Origin: Pseudomonas fluorescens
GTDB taxonomy: Bacteria; Pseudomonadota; Gammaproteobacteria; Pseudomonadales; Pseudomonadaceae
Assembly (NCBI RefSeq): GCF_902497745.1
Contig: NZ_CABVHJ010000018.1
Span: forward strand, 53,078 to 117,077
Length of the DNA stretch: 64,000 nucleotides
Reading direction: 5' to 3'
The translations under genes were made by a program, and so were the position numbers. The notes beneath the pieces are model-generated. The model did not search any database and had not been told where the DNA came from. It worked only from the letters and a program-made list of their open reading frames with translations. How positions within the stretch are numbered: position 1 is the stretch's first letter; every line of letters begins with the position of its first letter. Of the stretch, positions 24,983 to 33,015 are shown one piece after another.

Positions 24983-25567
24983 TTAAACCCATCCGCTGCT
25001 CTGCATCGCCTTGTACACCGCGACGATTGCCAGAATCATGAACGCCGAAGCTGCGAGGCGACGGATCAGGGTCAGTGGCAATTTGTCGGCGGCAAAGTTA
25101 CCGGCCAATACCACTGGCACGTTGGCAATCAACATGCCCGCTGTCGTACCGATAATCACCAGCCACAGATCCGGGTATTGCGCCGCGAGCATCACCGTGG
25201 CGACCTGAGTCTTGTCGCCCATTTCCGCCAGGAAGAATGCAATCAGTGTGGTCAGGAAAGGCCCGAACTTGCGCGCGGTGCTGGTTTCATCGTCGTCCAT
25301 TTTGTCCGGCACCAGCGTCCACAACGCCGTGGCCGTAAAGCTCGCGGCTAGGATCCAGTGCAGCGTCGCATTCGAGAAGAAGCTGCCGAACCAGGCGCCG
25401 ACCGCACCGGCTGCTGCGTGGTTGGCCAGGGTCGCGGCGACAATACCGGCAATGATCGGCCAGGGTTTGCGGAAGCGAGCGGCGAGAATCAGCGCGAGCA
25501 GTTGCGTCTTGTCGCCGATTTCGGCCAAGGCAACGATTGCGGTGGGAACGAGTAACGAGTCCAGCAT
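24983..25567 (-). CDS. TMEM165/GDT1 family transporter (Mn exporter candidate)
   Basis: A 194-residue membrane protein of the UPF0016/GDT1 family with its two inverted E-x-G-D-K-T motifs: E16-x-G-D-K-T21 and E115-x-G-D-K-T120, each in a membrane helix. Family members move Mn2+ or Ca2+ against protons; bacterial ones export manganese. A yybP-ykoY-type riboswitch lies directly upstream, which strongly supports manganese export induced by high Mn2+. AGGA before the ATG is downstream of the switching hairpin. Confidence 0.93.
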   Translation of the reverse strand: MLDSLLVPTAIVALAEIGDKTQLLALILAARFRKPWPIIAGIVAATLANHAAAGAVGAWFGSFFSNATLHWILAASFTATALWTLVPDKMDDDETSTARKFGPFLTTLIAFFLAEMGDKTQVATVMLAAQYPDLWLVIIGTTAGMLIANVPVVLAGNFAADKLPLTLIRRLAASAFMILAIVAVYKAMQSSGWV

Positions 25568-25574
25568 CAGGATT

Positions 25575-25650
25575 TCCTAAGGGGCGGGTCGACACGGCTA
25601 TGACACGTACAGCCTTCCCGCCCCGGGTAAGGTGTGCGTGTCATAGGTCT
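25575..25650 (-). promoter_or_regulatory. Candidate riboswitch expression platform with exclusive stems
   Basis: In the transcript CTATGACACG (25646-25637) can pair with CGTGTCATAG (25607-25598). Alternatively GGGGCGGG (25624-25617) can pair with CCCGCCCC (25588-25581). Each stem places one arm inside the loop of the other, so they exclude each other. The second stem ends 13 bases before the gene. Confidence 0.65.
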
Positions 25651-25684
25651 TGTCAAACCCTGCGATCCGTCTGTTGCGGACGCT

Positions 25685-25785
25685 TGGGTCGCATACGCCA
25701 TGATCTGAGGATCAAGTATGTTGACGTATGCCGGACGAGCATGGCGCTCGTGGGAGACTACTCCCCTAGGACGGAGCGGATTCTG
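25685..25785 (-). ncRNA. yybP-ykoY manganese riboswitch aptamer
   Basis: On the minus strand the conserved GGGGAGTAG occurs at 25766-25758 and TCAACATACT at about 25724-25715, in the order and spacing expected for yybP-ykoY aptamers, with a GC-rich hairpin between them. These RNAs sense Mn2+ and switch on exporter genes. The boundaries are approximate. The gene controlled is the GDT1-type exporter. Confidence 0.85.
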
Positions 25786-25818
25786 CCTAGGCAAATCCGT
25801 TTGGGCAAGAACAAATTT

Positions 25819-26817
25819 TCAGCCGCGCTTGGCCCGGTAAATCCGGAAACCATTGCCTTCAGCCTTGATCGCACACACGCCCAGATGCTCTTCGATCAAA
25901 GGTTGATACTTGAGAAAACTGTTCGCTACCAGACGCAGTTCGCCGCCATTTTTCAGATGTTTGGCCGCTTTTCGCAGCAAGTTCTCGGTTGCGAAATAAT
26001 CGGTGTGCACGCCGACATGGAACGGTGGATTGCTCAGAATCGCACTCAAACCCATCGGCGCGGCATCGATACCGTCACCGGTCAGCACTTCAGCTTCCAG
26101 ACCGTTGGCCGCCAGCGTCAGACGGCTGCTTGCAGCCGCGAAAGCATCCACGTCCAGCAACGTCACTTGATTGTGCGGATAGCGACGTTTTACCGCAGCC
26201 CCCAACACACCTGCGCCGCAACCAAAGTCGAGCAGGTGGCCGCTCGGCAATTTGTCCAGATGTTCCAGCAACAGGGCGCTGCCGCGATCGAGGCGACCGT
26301 GGCTGAATACGCCCGGCAGGCTGATGACTTTCAGCGGGCCTTCGGCCAAAGGCAATTCATAGGTCTGCGCCAGACTTTCCAGCGACTTGGCTTCAGGCGC
26401 ATTGGCCACCGTTACTTGCCAGAGCTGGCAATGACGCGCGCTGTCGAGCTTGCGTGGTTTGCCGAACGGGTTGAGCTGCTTGGACGCGCCTTCGATGCCG
26501 CTGCGTTTTTCCCCGACCAGAAACACTTCACGCCCGGCCAGACGCGAAGCCACGGCGTTGAGGATGTAGTCGGTCAGATCCTTGGACTTGGGCAGGAACA
26601 CCACGGCGCTGTCGAACTCGCGCTCGGGAACGTTCACGCCGAAATGGCTGCGACCTTCGAAGCGTGCGTCCAGCGCGGCTTGATCGCCGGCATGCCAGCA
26701 CCAGCCGAAAGCGTTGGGCAAGCGCCCGAGCAAATCGTCGGCAGGCAAACCGGCCAACAACAACGAACCTTGAAACAACTCGGGCTGACGAAGCAGTACT
26801 TCACTGCGCGGATCCAT
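25819..26817 (-). CDS. rsmC: 16S rRNA (guanine(1207)-N(2))-methyltransferase
   Basis: RsmC methylates G1207 of 16S rRNA using SAM. The 332-residue protein has two tandem domains: an N-terminal degenerate methyltransferase-like half and a C-terminal catalytic half with the SAM motif LLDFGCGAGVLG and the base-flipping NPPFH motif. AGGAGC before the ATG at 26817 decides the start; a longer open frame reaches into the preceding gene. It follows the hydroxyacid dehydrogenase gene with a short gap. Confidence 0.94.
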   Translation of the reverse strand: MDPRSEVLLRQPELFQGSLLLAGLPADDLLGRLPNAFGWCWHAGDQAALDARFEGRSHFGVNVPEREFDSAVVFLPKSKDLTDYILNAVASRLAGREVFLVGEKRSGIEGASKQLNPFGKPRKLDSARHCQLWQVTVANAPEAKSLESLAQTYELPLAEGPLKVISLPGVFSHGRLDRGSALLLEHLDKLPSGHLLDFGCGAGVLGAAVKRRYPHNQVTLLDVDAFAAASSRLTLAANGLEAEVLTGDGIDAAPMGLSAILSNPPFHVGVHTDYFATENLLRKAAKHLKNGGELRLVANSFLKYQPLIEEHLGVCAIKAEGNGFRIYRAKRG

Positions 26818-26849
26818 AACTGCTCCTGAAAAAAAAGTGCCGCAGTTTA

Positions 26850-27815
26850 TCAACTGACGACCCGCAGCGCCTTACCGCTGAAGAACGCGTGAGCGTTTTC
26901 GGTCAATTGGCCGACGATGCGCTGGCGCGCCTCGCGACTGCCCCAAGCGTTGTGCGGGGTGACGATGAGGCGCGGAATATCTGCCGCGAGCAACGGATTG
27001 CCCTGGGTCGGCGGCTCGACGCTCAACACATCGGTAGCCGCGCCGCCGAGGTGGCCATTGCGCAAGGCATCGGCCAGCGCCTGTTCATCGATCAGACCGC
27101 CACGTGCGGTGTTGACCACGAACGCGCCGGGTTTCATCGACGCCAGCTCGCGAGCACCGATGAAGTGGCGGGTGTGCTCGTTGAGCGGGCAGTGCAGGGT
27201 GAGCGCGTCGACTTGCGGCAGTAGTTGATCCAGCGGCAAACGATCCGGGCGAGCAGGGCGCCCGGGAATCTGCCCGAGCAACACGCGCATGCCGAACGCT
27301 TCGGCCAGTCGCGCCACAGCGCCGCCGAGTTCGCCATGACCGAGCAGGCCGAGGGTTTTGCCTTCCAGCTCGACAATCGGATAGTCGAGCAAACAGAACT
27401 GTTTCGCCTGCTGCCAGCGACCTTCGCCAACAGCTTTCTGATAATCGGCCAGACGCGTGGCGAGGTTGAGCAGCAACATGATCGTGTGTTGCGCCACCGA
27501 CGGCGTGCCGTAACCCTGACAGTTGCACACGGTGATGCCCTGCGCGCGGGCGGCGGCGAGGTCGACGTTGTTGGTGCCGGTGGCGGTGATCAGGATCAGT
27601 TTCAGATCAGGGTTGGCAGCCATCGCGGCGGCGTCGATCAGGATCTTGTTACTGATCGCCACGGTGGCGCCTTGCAAACGCTCGGCGACTTGCTCGGGCA
27701 AGGTCTGGGCGAACAGCTGCAGATCGCTGAAGCAGTCGCGCAACGGACTGAGGTCCAGATCGCCGAGATCCAGCGAAGGGTGATCAAGGAATACCGCACG
27801 GCGCGTGTTCGTCAT
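26850..27815 (-). CDS. D-2-hydroxyacid dehydrogenase
   Basis: A 321-residue NAD(P)-dependent dehydrogenase of the D-isomer family. The Rossmann motif GLLGHGELGG, the catalytic Arg in NTARGG, Glu in SVEPP and His in TPHNAWG are all present. It is closest in type to hydroxypyruvate/glycerate dehydrogenases; the substrate cannot be fixed from sequence. A TTG precedes the ATG but AAGGT spacing supports the ATG at 27815. A REP pair lies upstream. Confidence 0.9.
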   Translation of the reverse strand: MTNTRRAVFLDHPSLDLGDLDLSPLRDCFSDLQLFAQTLPEQVAERLQGATVAISNKILIDAAAMAANPDLKLILITATGTNNVDLAAARAQGITVCNCQGYGTPSVAQHTIMLLLNLATRLADYQKAVGEGRWQQAKQFCLLDYPIVELEGKTLGLLGHGELGGAVARLAEAFGMRVLLGQIPGRPARPDRLPLDQLLPQVDALTLHCPLNEHTRHFIGARELASMKPGAFVVNTARGGLIDEQALADALRNGHLGGAATDVLSVEPPTQGNPLLAADIPRLIVTPHNAWGSREARQRIVGQLTENAHAFFSGKALRVVS

Positions 27816-27911
27816 CAACTGTACCTTTTGTGCTATGAGCGTAGGGCGTAATCTGCCGAGCCTACCAGATGAAACAATTGGTTACTCAGTGCCAGAGGTA
27901 CTCACAAGTCC

Positions 27912-28000
27912 AGTGGGAGCGAGCTTGCTCGCGAAGAGGGCGGATCAATCGAATCGTGGTTGTCTGACACACCGCCTTCGCGAGCAAGCTCGCTCCCACA
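27912..28000. repeat. REP pair, GTGGGAGCGAGC family
   Basis: Inverted copies of GTGGGAGCGAGCTTGCTCGC across a spacer of about 40 bases, between divergently transcribed genes. Confidence 0.92.
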
Positions 28001-28056
28001 AGGAAAGCATCTGCGCCATGAGTCCGATTTGACCGATCAACTCCAGAGGAGCTCCC

Positions 28057-28686
28057 ATGTACTGGACCGAATTCTTGACCGTTGCACTGATCCATCTGCT
28101 GGCCGTCGCCAGCCCAGGCCCGGACTTTGCCGTGGTGGTGCGCGAGAGCGTGACCCATGGGCGCCGCGCCGGCACCTGGACCGCGCTGGGCGTGGGCACG
28201 GCGATTTTCCTCCACGTTGGTTATTCGTTGCTGGGGATCGGCCTGATCGTGTCGCAGTCGATCGTACTGTTCAACGCGTTGAAGTGGGCGGCGGCGGCTT
28301 ACTTGCTGTACATCGGCTTCAAGGCGCTGCGCGCGCAACCGGCGAAAGTCGTGGCCGATGATCTGCACAAAGAGGCTGGCGTGCGCACGGCGCGCGGCGC
28401 GTTCACCTCGGGCTTCGTGACCAACGGTCTGAACCCGAAAGCCACGCTGTTCTTTCTGTCGCTGTTCACCGTGGTGATCAATCCGCACACGCCACTGGCT
28501 GTGCAGGCCGGTTACGGTATTTACCTGGCGGTCGCGACTGCGTTTTGGTTCTGTCTGGTGGCGATGCTGTTCAGCCAGCAACGGGTGCGTGCCGGTTTCG
28601 CCCGCATGGGCCACTGGTTCGATCGCACCATGGGCGCGGTACTGATCGCTCTCGGCGTGAAAATCGCGTTTACCGAGATGCATTGA
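28057..28686 (+). CDS. LysE family translocator
   Basis: A 209-residue membrane protein with about six helices and the LysE/RhtB signature near its N-terminus (VASPGPDFAVVVRESVTHGRRAG). Members export amino acids or related small molecules; the substrate is not evident. GAGGAG before the ATG gives a strong start. It is flanked by two REP pairs and stands alone. Confidence 0.93.
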   Translation: MYWTEFLTVALIHLLAVASPGPDFAVVVRESVTHGRRAGTWTALGVGTAIFLHVGYSLLGIGLIVSQSIVLFNALKWAAAAYLLYIGFKALRAQPAKVVADDLHKEAGVRTARGAFTSGFVTNGLNPKATLFFLSLFTVVINPHTPLAVQAGYGIYLAVATAFWFCLVAMLFSQQRVRAGFARMGHWFDRTMGAVLIALGVKIAFTEMH

Positions 28687-28708
28687 TTGCAGAAACACGA
28701 TTCAAAAC

Positions 28709-28798
28709 TGTGGGAGCGAGCTTGCTCGCGAAGGCGTCGGATCAGTCGATATCACAGGTGACTGGAAGATTGCTTTCGCGAGCAAGCTCGCTCCCACA
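28709..28798. repeat. REP pair, GTGGGAGCGAGC family
   Basis: Inverted copies between the LysE and AraC genes, separated by a spacer of about 44 bases. Confidence 0.92.
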
Positions 28799-28814
28799 GG
28801 GAGATGGAGAGCTC

Positions 28815-29579
28815 CTACACGAGTTCGCTGAGTTTGCTCAGGTTATTGAGGTAGTCGCGGGGATTTTCCCCGAGCAAACGGCGAAACATCGCGCTGAACG
28901 CCCGCGCACTGCCGTAACCCAGATCCCGCGCCACACGCTGCACGCTGTCCCCGGCGAGCAGGCGCGGCAGGGCTTCCATCAGGCGCAGTTGCTGGCGCCA
29001 GGCGTTGAAACTCATCTGCAATTGTTGCTGAAACAGCCGCGCCAACGTCCGTGAGCTGGCGCCAACTTGCTGCGCCCAGTCTTCCAGCGTATTGGCGTGA
29101 TCGGGCGTGTGCAGCAGTGCCAGACAGATGTTTTGCAGGCGCCGGTCGCTGGGCATCGGAATGTGCAGCGGCAGGTTTTCCAGACTGGCGAGTTCCTCCA
29201 GCATCAATTGCTGAATCAGCGGATTGTCGGCATGCGGCGGCCCTTGCACGGCACGCAGAATCAGCTCGCGCAGCAACGGTGTCACCGCCAATACGCAGCA
29301 CTGTTGCAGGCTGGCGGGTGACAGTTCTGGCGCGATGAACAGCGAGCGCATCTGCACATCGCCACTCATGAAAATTTCGTGTGCCACTTCGGGTGGAATC
29401 CACACCGCGCGACTCGGCGGAATCACCCACGCACCCGATTCCGTGACCACGCGCATGATCCCGCTGACCGCGTACAACAACTGCGCCTCGCGATGCAGGT
29501 GCAGCGGCTGGTGGGCGCCGTCCAGATAATCCCGGGGGTAGGCACTCACCGGGCCGTGTTCGAAATGGCTGATCAACAT
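28815..29579 (-). CDS. AraC family transcriptional regulator
   Basis: A 254-residue regulator: N-terminal cupin-like sensor with QPLHLHREAQLLYAVSG, then the AraC-type double helix-turn-helix over the last 100 residues (LEDWAQQVGASSRTLARLFQ and VARDLGYGSARAFSAMFRR). It resembles the NimR-type subgroup that controls a divergent MFS exporter gene, exactly the arrangement here. The ATG at 29579 was chosen; the frame stays open to about 29666 but would overlap the MFS start. Confidence 0.9.
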   Translation of the reverse strand: MLISHFEHGPVSAYPRDYLDGAHQPLHLHREAQLLYAVSGIMRVVTESGAWVIPPSRAVWIPPEVAHEIFMSGDVQMRSLFIAPELSPASLQQCCVLAVTPLLRELILRAVQGPPHADNPLIQQLMLEELASLENLPLHIPMPSDRRLQNICLALLHTPDHANTLEDWAQQVGASSRTLARLFQQQLQMSFNAWRQQLRLMEALPRLLAGDSVQRVARDLGYGSARAFSAMFRRLLGENPRDYLNNLSKLSELV

Positions 29580-29610
29580 GTCTGATTCGATGACTTGCTT
29601 GGCAGGAATG

Positions 29611-29657
29611 CGCTTTACGGCCAACCTAGCATAAGTGGCACACAACAACGTAAAGCG
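29611..29657. promoter_or_regulatory. Inverted repeat operator candidate between AraC and MFS genes
   Basis: CGCTTTACG (29611-29619) and CGTAAAGCG (29649-29657) are perfect inverted arms, with 29 bases between them. The second arm ends seven bases before the MFS start codon. The site is a good candidate for binding of the adjacent AraC-type regulator. Confidence 0.6.
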
Positions 29658-29664
29658 TGCCGCC

Positions 29665-30849
29665 ATGAATCAATCCCGAAATGTCATTCGCTACATCAAT
29701 GCCGCTCATGTGATCGATCACATGTTCATGCTGATCTTTCCCGCCGCCGTGCTCGGCATGACTCAGGCCTTCGGTCTTGATTACGCCGCGCTGATCGGCC
29801 TGTCACTGGGCGGTTTCATTGCTTTCGGCGCCTGTTCGCTACCGGCAGGGTGGCTGGGCGATCACTGGAGCCGGCGGCAAATGATGCTGGTGTTTTTCTT
29901 CGGCATTGGCGTCTCGGCAATTTTTACCGGCCTGAGTAACAGTCCGACGATGCTGGTGATCGGCCTGACCCTGATCGGTATTTTCGCGGCGATCTATCAC
30001 CCGGTCGGCACGGCAATGCTGGTTGCTTACGCGCAAAACCGTGGCCGTGAAATCGGCATCAACGGCATGTGGGGCAATCTGGGCGTGGCATTTTCGGCGC
30101 TGATTACCGGGTTGCTGGTGGCGCAGTTCGGCTGGCGCTCAGCGTTTCTGATACCGGGCGCAGTGGCGATTGTGCTGGGTCTTGGCTTCGCCTTGCAGGT
30201 GCGCGAAGAGCCGATCCCGCAACGCCCGCACACGGCGCTTAAAGGCGCCGCCGGTCAGCGTATTTCGATGGTTATGGTGTTCGGCGTGCTGGCGCTGGCC
30301 ACAGCTACCGGCGGGGTGGTGTTCAACGCCACCACCATGACTTATCCGAAACTGTTCCAGGAGCGTTTGCATGAGCTGTTCGCTTCGCCGCAAACCCTCG
30401 GTGTGGTGGTCAGTCTGGCTTATGCCTTTGGCGCGGTGGCGCAGTTGAGCATTGGTCGGGTGTTGCACCGCTTCAGCCTGAAATGGCCGTTCATAGTGTT
30501 GACGTTGTGCCAGGCGCCACTGTTGTTTGCGCTGGCCTATGCCGACGGCTGGGCAGTGATCGCGCTGGGTGCGGCATTCATGTTCGTGGTGTTTGGTCAG
30601 GTAACAGTCAACGATGCGATGGTTGCCAACTTCGTCGCCCCGCAATGGCAATCGCGAATTTTCGCCCTGCGTTACTGTTTATCGTTCGGTGCCAGTGCGA
30701 CGGCGATTCCACTGATTTCCTATGTCGAACCGCGCCATGGTTTTGTAGGCCTGTACTTGATTCTCGCGGGTTTCGGCGCGTTGACCTTCCTCGCCGCAGT
30801 GGTTTTCCCACGGACGCCTTCCGAGGAGGCCGTAGGGCAAACGGCCTGA
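29665..30849 (+). CDS. MFS transporter
   Basis: A 394-residue major facilitator with about 12 membrane helices and the loop motif GWLGDHWSRRQMM between helices 2 and 3. The substrate is not known; pairing with a NimR-like regulator suggests export of a toxic compound or of a metabolite. The ATG at 29665 was chosen because the inverted repeat and any promoter must lie upstream; another ATG is ten codons earlier. Confidence 0.92.
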   Translation: MNQSRNVIRYINAAHVIDHMFMLIFPAAVLGMTQAFGLDYAALIGLSLGGFIAFGACSLPAGWLGDHWSRRQMMLVFFFGIGVSAIFTGLSNSPTMLVIGLTLIGIFAAIYHPVGTAMLVAYAQNRGREIGINGMWGNLGVAFSALITGLLVAQFGWRSAFLIPGAVAIVLGLGFALQVREEPIPQRPHTALKGAAGQRISMVMVFGVLALATATGGVVFNATTMTYPKLFQERLHELFASPQTLGVVVSLAYAFGAVAQLSIGRVLHRFSLKWPFIVLTLCQAPLLFALAYADGWAVIALGAAFMFVVFGQVTVNDAMVANFVAPQWQSRIFALRYCLSFGASATAIPLISYVEPRHGFVGLYLILAGFGALTFLAAVVFPRTPSEEAVGQTA

Positions 30850-30995
30850 CCTGAGACGAAAACCGGCAAATGCTGGCGCAAAGCTAGCATTTGTACGGCT
30901 TTGCAAATCATTCCTTTGGCTGATTTGGCTGGCGTATAAGGGTTCTAGAGTACCGATCTCTACGCCAACACCGTGCAGTCAGAAAAGGGATTCTT

Positions 30996-32678
30996 ATGTT
31001 GCAGACTCGCGTCATTCCCCCGGCCGATGGGGCCTACCAGTATCCATTGCTGATCAAGCGGCTGCTGATGTCCGGCGCCCGCTACGAGAAAACCCGCGAG
31101 ATCATTTACCGCGACCAGATTCGCTATAGCTACCCGACCCTGATCGAGCGCGTGGCGCGGCTGGCCAACGTGCTGACGGTGGCCGGTGTGAAGGCCGGTG
31201 ACACGGTGGCGGTGATGGACTGGGACAGCCATCGTTATCTGGAGTGCATGTTTGCCATTCCGATGATCGGCGCGGTGATCCACACCATCAACGTGCGCCT
31301 CTCGCCTGAGCAGATCCTCTACACCATGAACCACGCCGAGGACCGCTTTGTGCTGGTCAACAGCGAGTTCGTCGGGCTGTATCAAGCGATCGCGCCGCAC
31401 CTGACCACGGTCGAGAAAACCCTGCTGTTGACCGATCTGCCGGAGAAAACCGCCGAGTTGCCGAATCTGGTCGGCGAGTACGAGCAACTGCTGGCCGCCG
31501 CGAGCCCGCAGTACGACTTTCAGGATTTTGACGAAAATTCGGTCGCCACCACGTTCTACACCACCGGCACCACCGGTAACCCGAAAGGCGTGTATTTCAC
31601 CCATCGGCAACTGGTGCTGCACACCATGGGCGTGTCGACGATCATGGGTTCGATCGACAGCGTGCGCTTGCTTGGCACCAACGATGTGTACATGCCGATC
31701 ACGCCGATGTTCCACGTTCACGCCTGGGGTCTGCCGTACGTGGCGACCATGTTGGGCCTGAAACAGGTTTATCCGGGACGTTACGATCCGGAGTTTCTCG
31801 TCGAGTTGTGGCGCAAGGAGAAGGTCACCTTCTCTCACTGTGTACCGACCATCCTGCAAATGCTGCTTAACGCCAAAGGCGCACAAGGCACTGATTTCGG
31901 TGGCTGGAAAATCGTCATTGGAGGCAGCGCGCTCAATCGCACGCTCTACGAAACCGCGAAGGCGCGCGGCATTCAGCTCACCGCCGCCTATGGCATGTCG
32001 GAAACTGGGCCGTTGGTGTCCTGTGCGCACCTCAATGATGAATTGATGGCCGGCACTGAAGACGAACGCACCACTTACCGGATCAAGGCCGGCGTGCCGG
32101 GGCCGCTGGTGGAAGCGGCGATTGTCGACGCCGAGGGTAACTTTCTTCCGGCTGACGGCGAGACCCAGGGCGAATTGGTGCTGCGCGCGCCGTGGCTCAC
32201 CGAGGGTTATTTCAACGAGCCGCAGAAGGGCGCCGAGCTCTGGGCCGGCGGCTGGCTGCATACCGGCGATGTCGCCACGCTCGACAGCATGGGCGTGATC
32301 GACATCCGCGACCGCATCAAGGATGTGATCAAGACCGGCGGCGAGTGGATCTCCTCGCTGGACCTCGAAGACCTGATCAGTCGTCACGCCGCGGTACGCG
32401 AAGTAGCAGTAGTGGGCATCGCCGATCCGCAGTGGGGCGAGCGTCCGTTTGCCTTGCTGGTAATCCGCGAAGGGCACGTTATCGGGGCGCGTGAGCTTAA
32501 GGAGCACCTCAAACCATTCGTGGAATTGGGCCACTTGAGCAAGTGGGCGATTCCGAGTCAGATTGCCCTTGTTACCGAAATTCCCAAGACCAGTGTCGGC
32601 AAGCTCGACAAGAAGCGTATCCGCCTCGACATCACCGAATGGCAGGCCAACAACAGTACCTTCCTCTCGACACTTTGA
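30996..32678 (+). CDS. Fatty-acid--CoA ligase (AMP-binding, AlkK-like)
   Basis: A 560-residue acyl-CoA synthetase with the P-loop TTGTTGNPKG at 189-198, the AYGMSE motif, GWLHTGD and a C-terminal catalytic lysine region KTSVGKLDKK. It activates carboxylic acids to CoA thioesters using ATP; overall character is that of medium-chain fatty acid ligases (AlkK type). AAGGGA before the ATG fits. A GC-rich hairpin follows, then DUF1302/DUF1329 genes in the same direction, pointing to a shared substrate. Confidence 0.93.
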   Translation: MLQTRVIPPADGAYQYPLLIKRLLMSGARYEKTREIIYRDQIRYSYPTLIERVARLANVLTVAGVKAGDTVAVMDWDSHRYLECMFAIPMIGAVIHTINVRLSPEQILYTMNHAEDRFVLVNSEFVGLYQAIAPHLTTVEKTLLLTDLPEKTAELPNLVGEYEQLLAAASPQYDFQDFDENSVATTFYTTGTTGNPKGVYFTHRQLVLHTMGVSTIMGSIDSVRLLGTNDVYMPITPMFHVHAWGLPYVATMLGLKQVYPGRYDPEFLVELWRKEKVTFSHCVPTILQMLLNAKGAQGTDFGGWKIVIGGSALNRTLYETAKARGIQLTAAYGMSETGPLVSCAHLNDELMAGTEDERTTYRIKAGVPGPLVEAAIVDAEGNFLPADGETQGELVLRAPWLTEGYFNEPQKGAELWAGGWLHTGDVATLDSMGVIDIRDRIKDVIKTGGEWISSLDLEDLISRHAAVREVAVVGIADPQWGERPFALLVIREGHVIGARELKEHLKPFVELGHLSKWAIPSQIALVTEIPKTSVGKLDKKRIRLDITEWQANNSTFLSTL

Positions 32679-33015
32679 GTGTCTGCTGGCGCGCCGAAAC
32701 CGGCGCGCCAGACCCACCAAGCAAGCGCTTGGCTTGTGAAATCGAAAAAATCAGCCATCCTTGCCGTGCCGACATGCGTCGGACTGGCGAAAGGACTGTT
32801 CCAGAGTGGCCGGCAGCTGCAAATCACACTTTAGAGGGATCAAGCAGTACCACCTGCTGGCTATAGTCCGCTCAAGGATTTTTAAGAACGGAGCACACGC
32901 ACAAATCGGGGCGATGCATCTTTGGAGTGATTTCGGGCAGCCTCTGGCACCCGGTCCTTCGGACGTTTTTAAAAGTACTCACTGCCATAACAATAATGCA
33001 CATGGAGTAGCGTCG
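32679..33015. other. Intergenic region before the DUF1302 gene
   Basis: No gene was seen. A strong hairpin (CTGGCGCGCCG at 32686-32696 with CGGCGCGCCAG at 32701-32711) follows the ligase stop but lacks a T tract. The remaining 300 bases presumably contain the promoter of the DUF1302-DUF1329 unit and possibly the binding site of the LuxR-type regulator. Confidence 0.5.

Noticed and set aside
27900..28010. Paired inverted repeats considered as a two-unit CRISPR
   Set aside because: The copies are inverted rather than direct, match the REP family found throughout the window, and no cas gene is nearby.
32941..32965. TGGCAC-containing segment resembling a sigma-54 promoter before the DUF1302 gene
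   Set aside because: The -24 half is acceptable but the -12 half reads CTTC instead of TTGC, and the neighbouring regulator is LuxR-type rather than an enhancer-binding protein.
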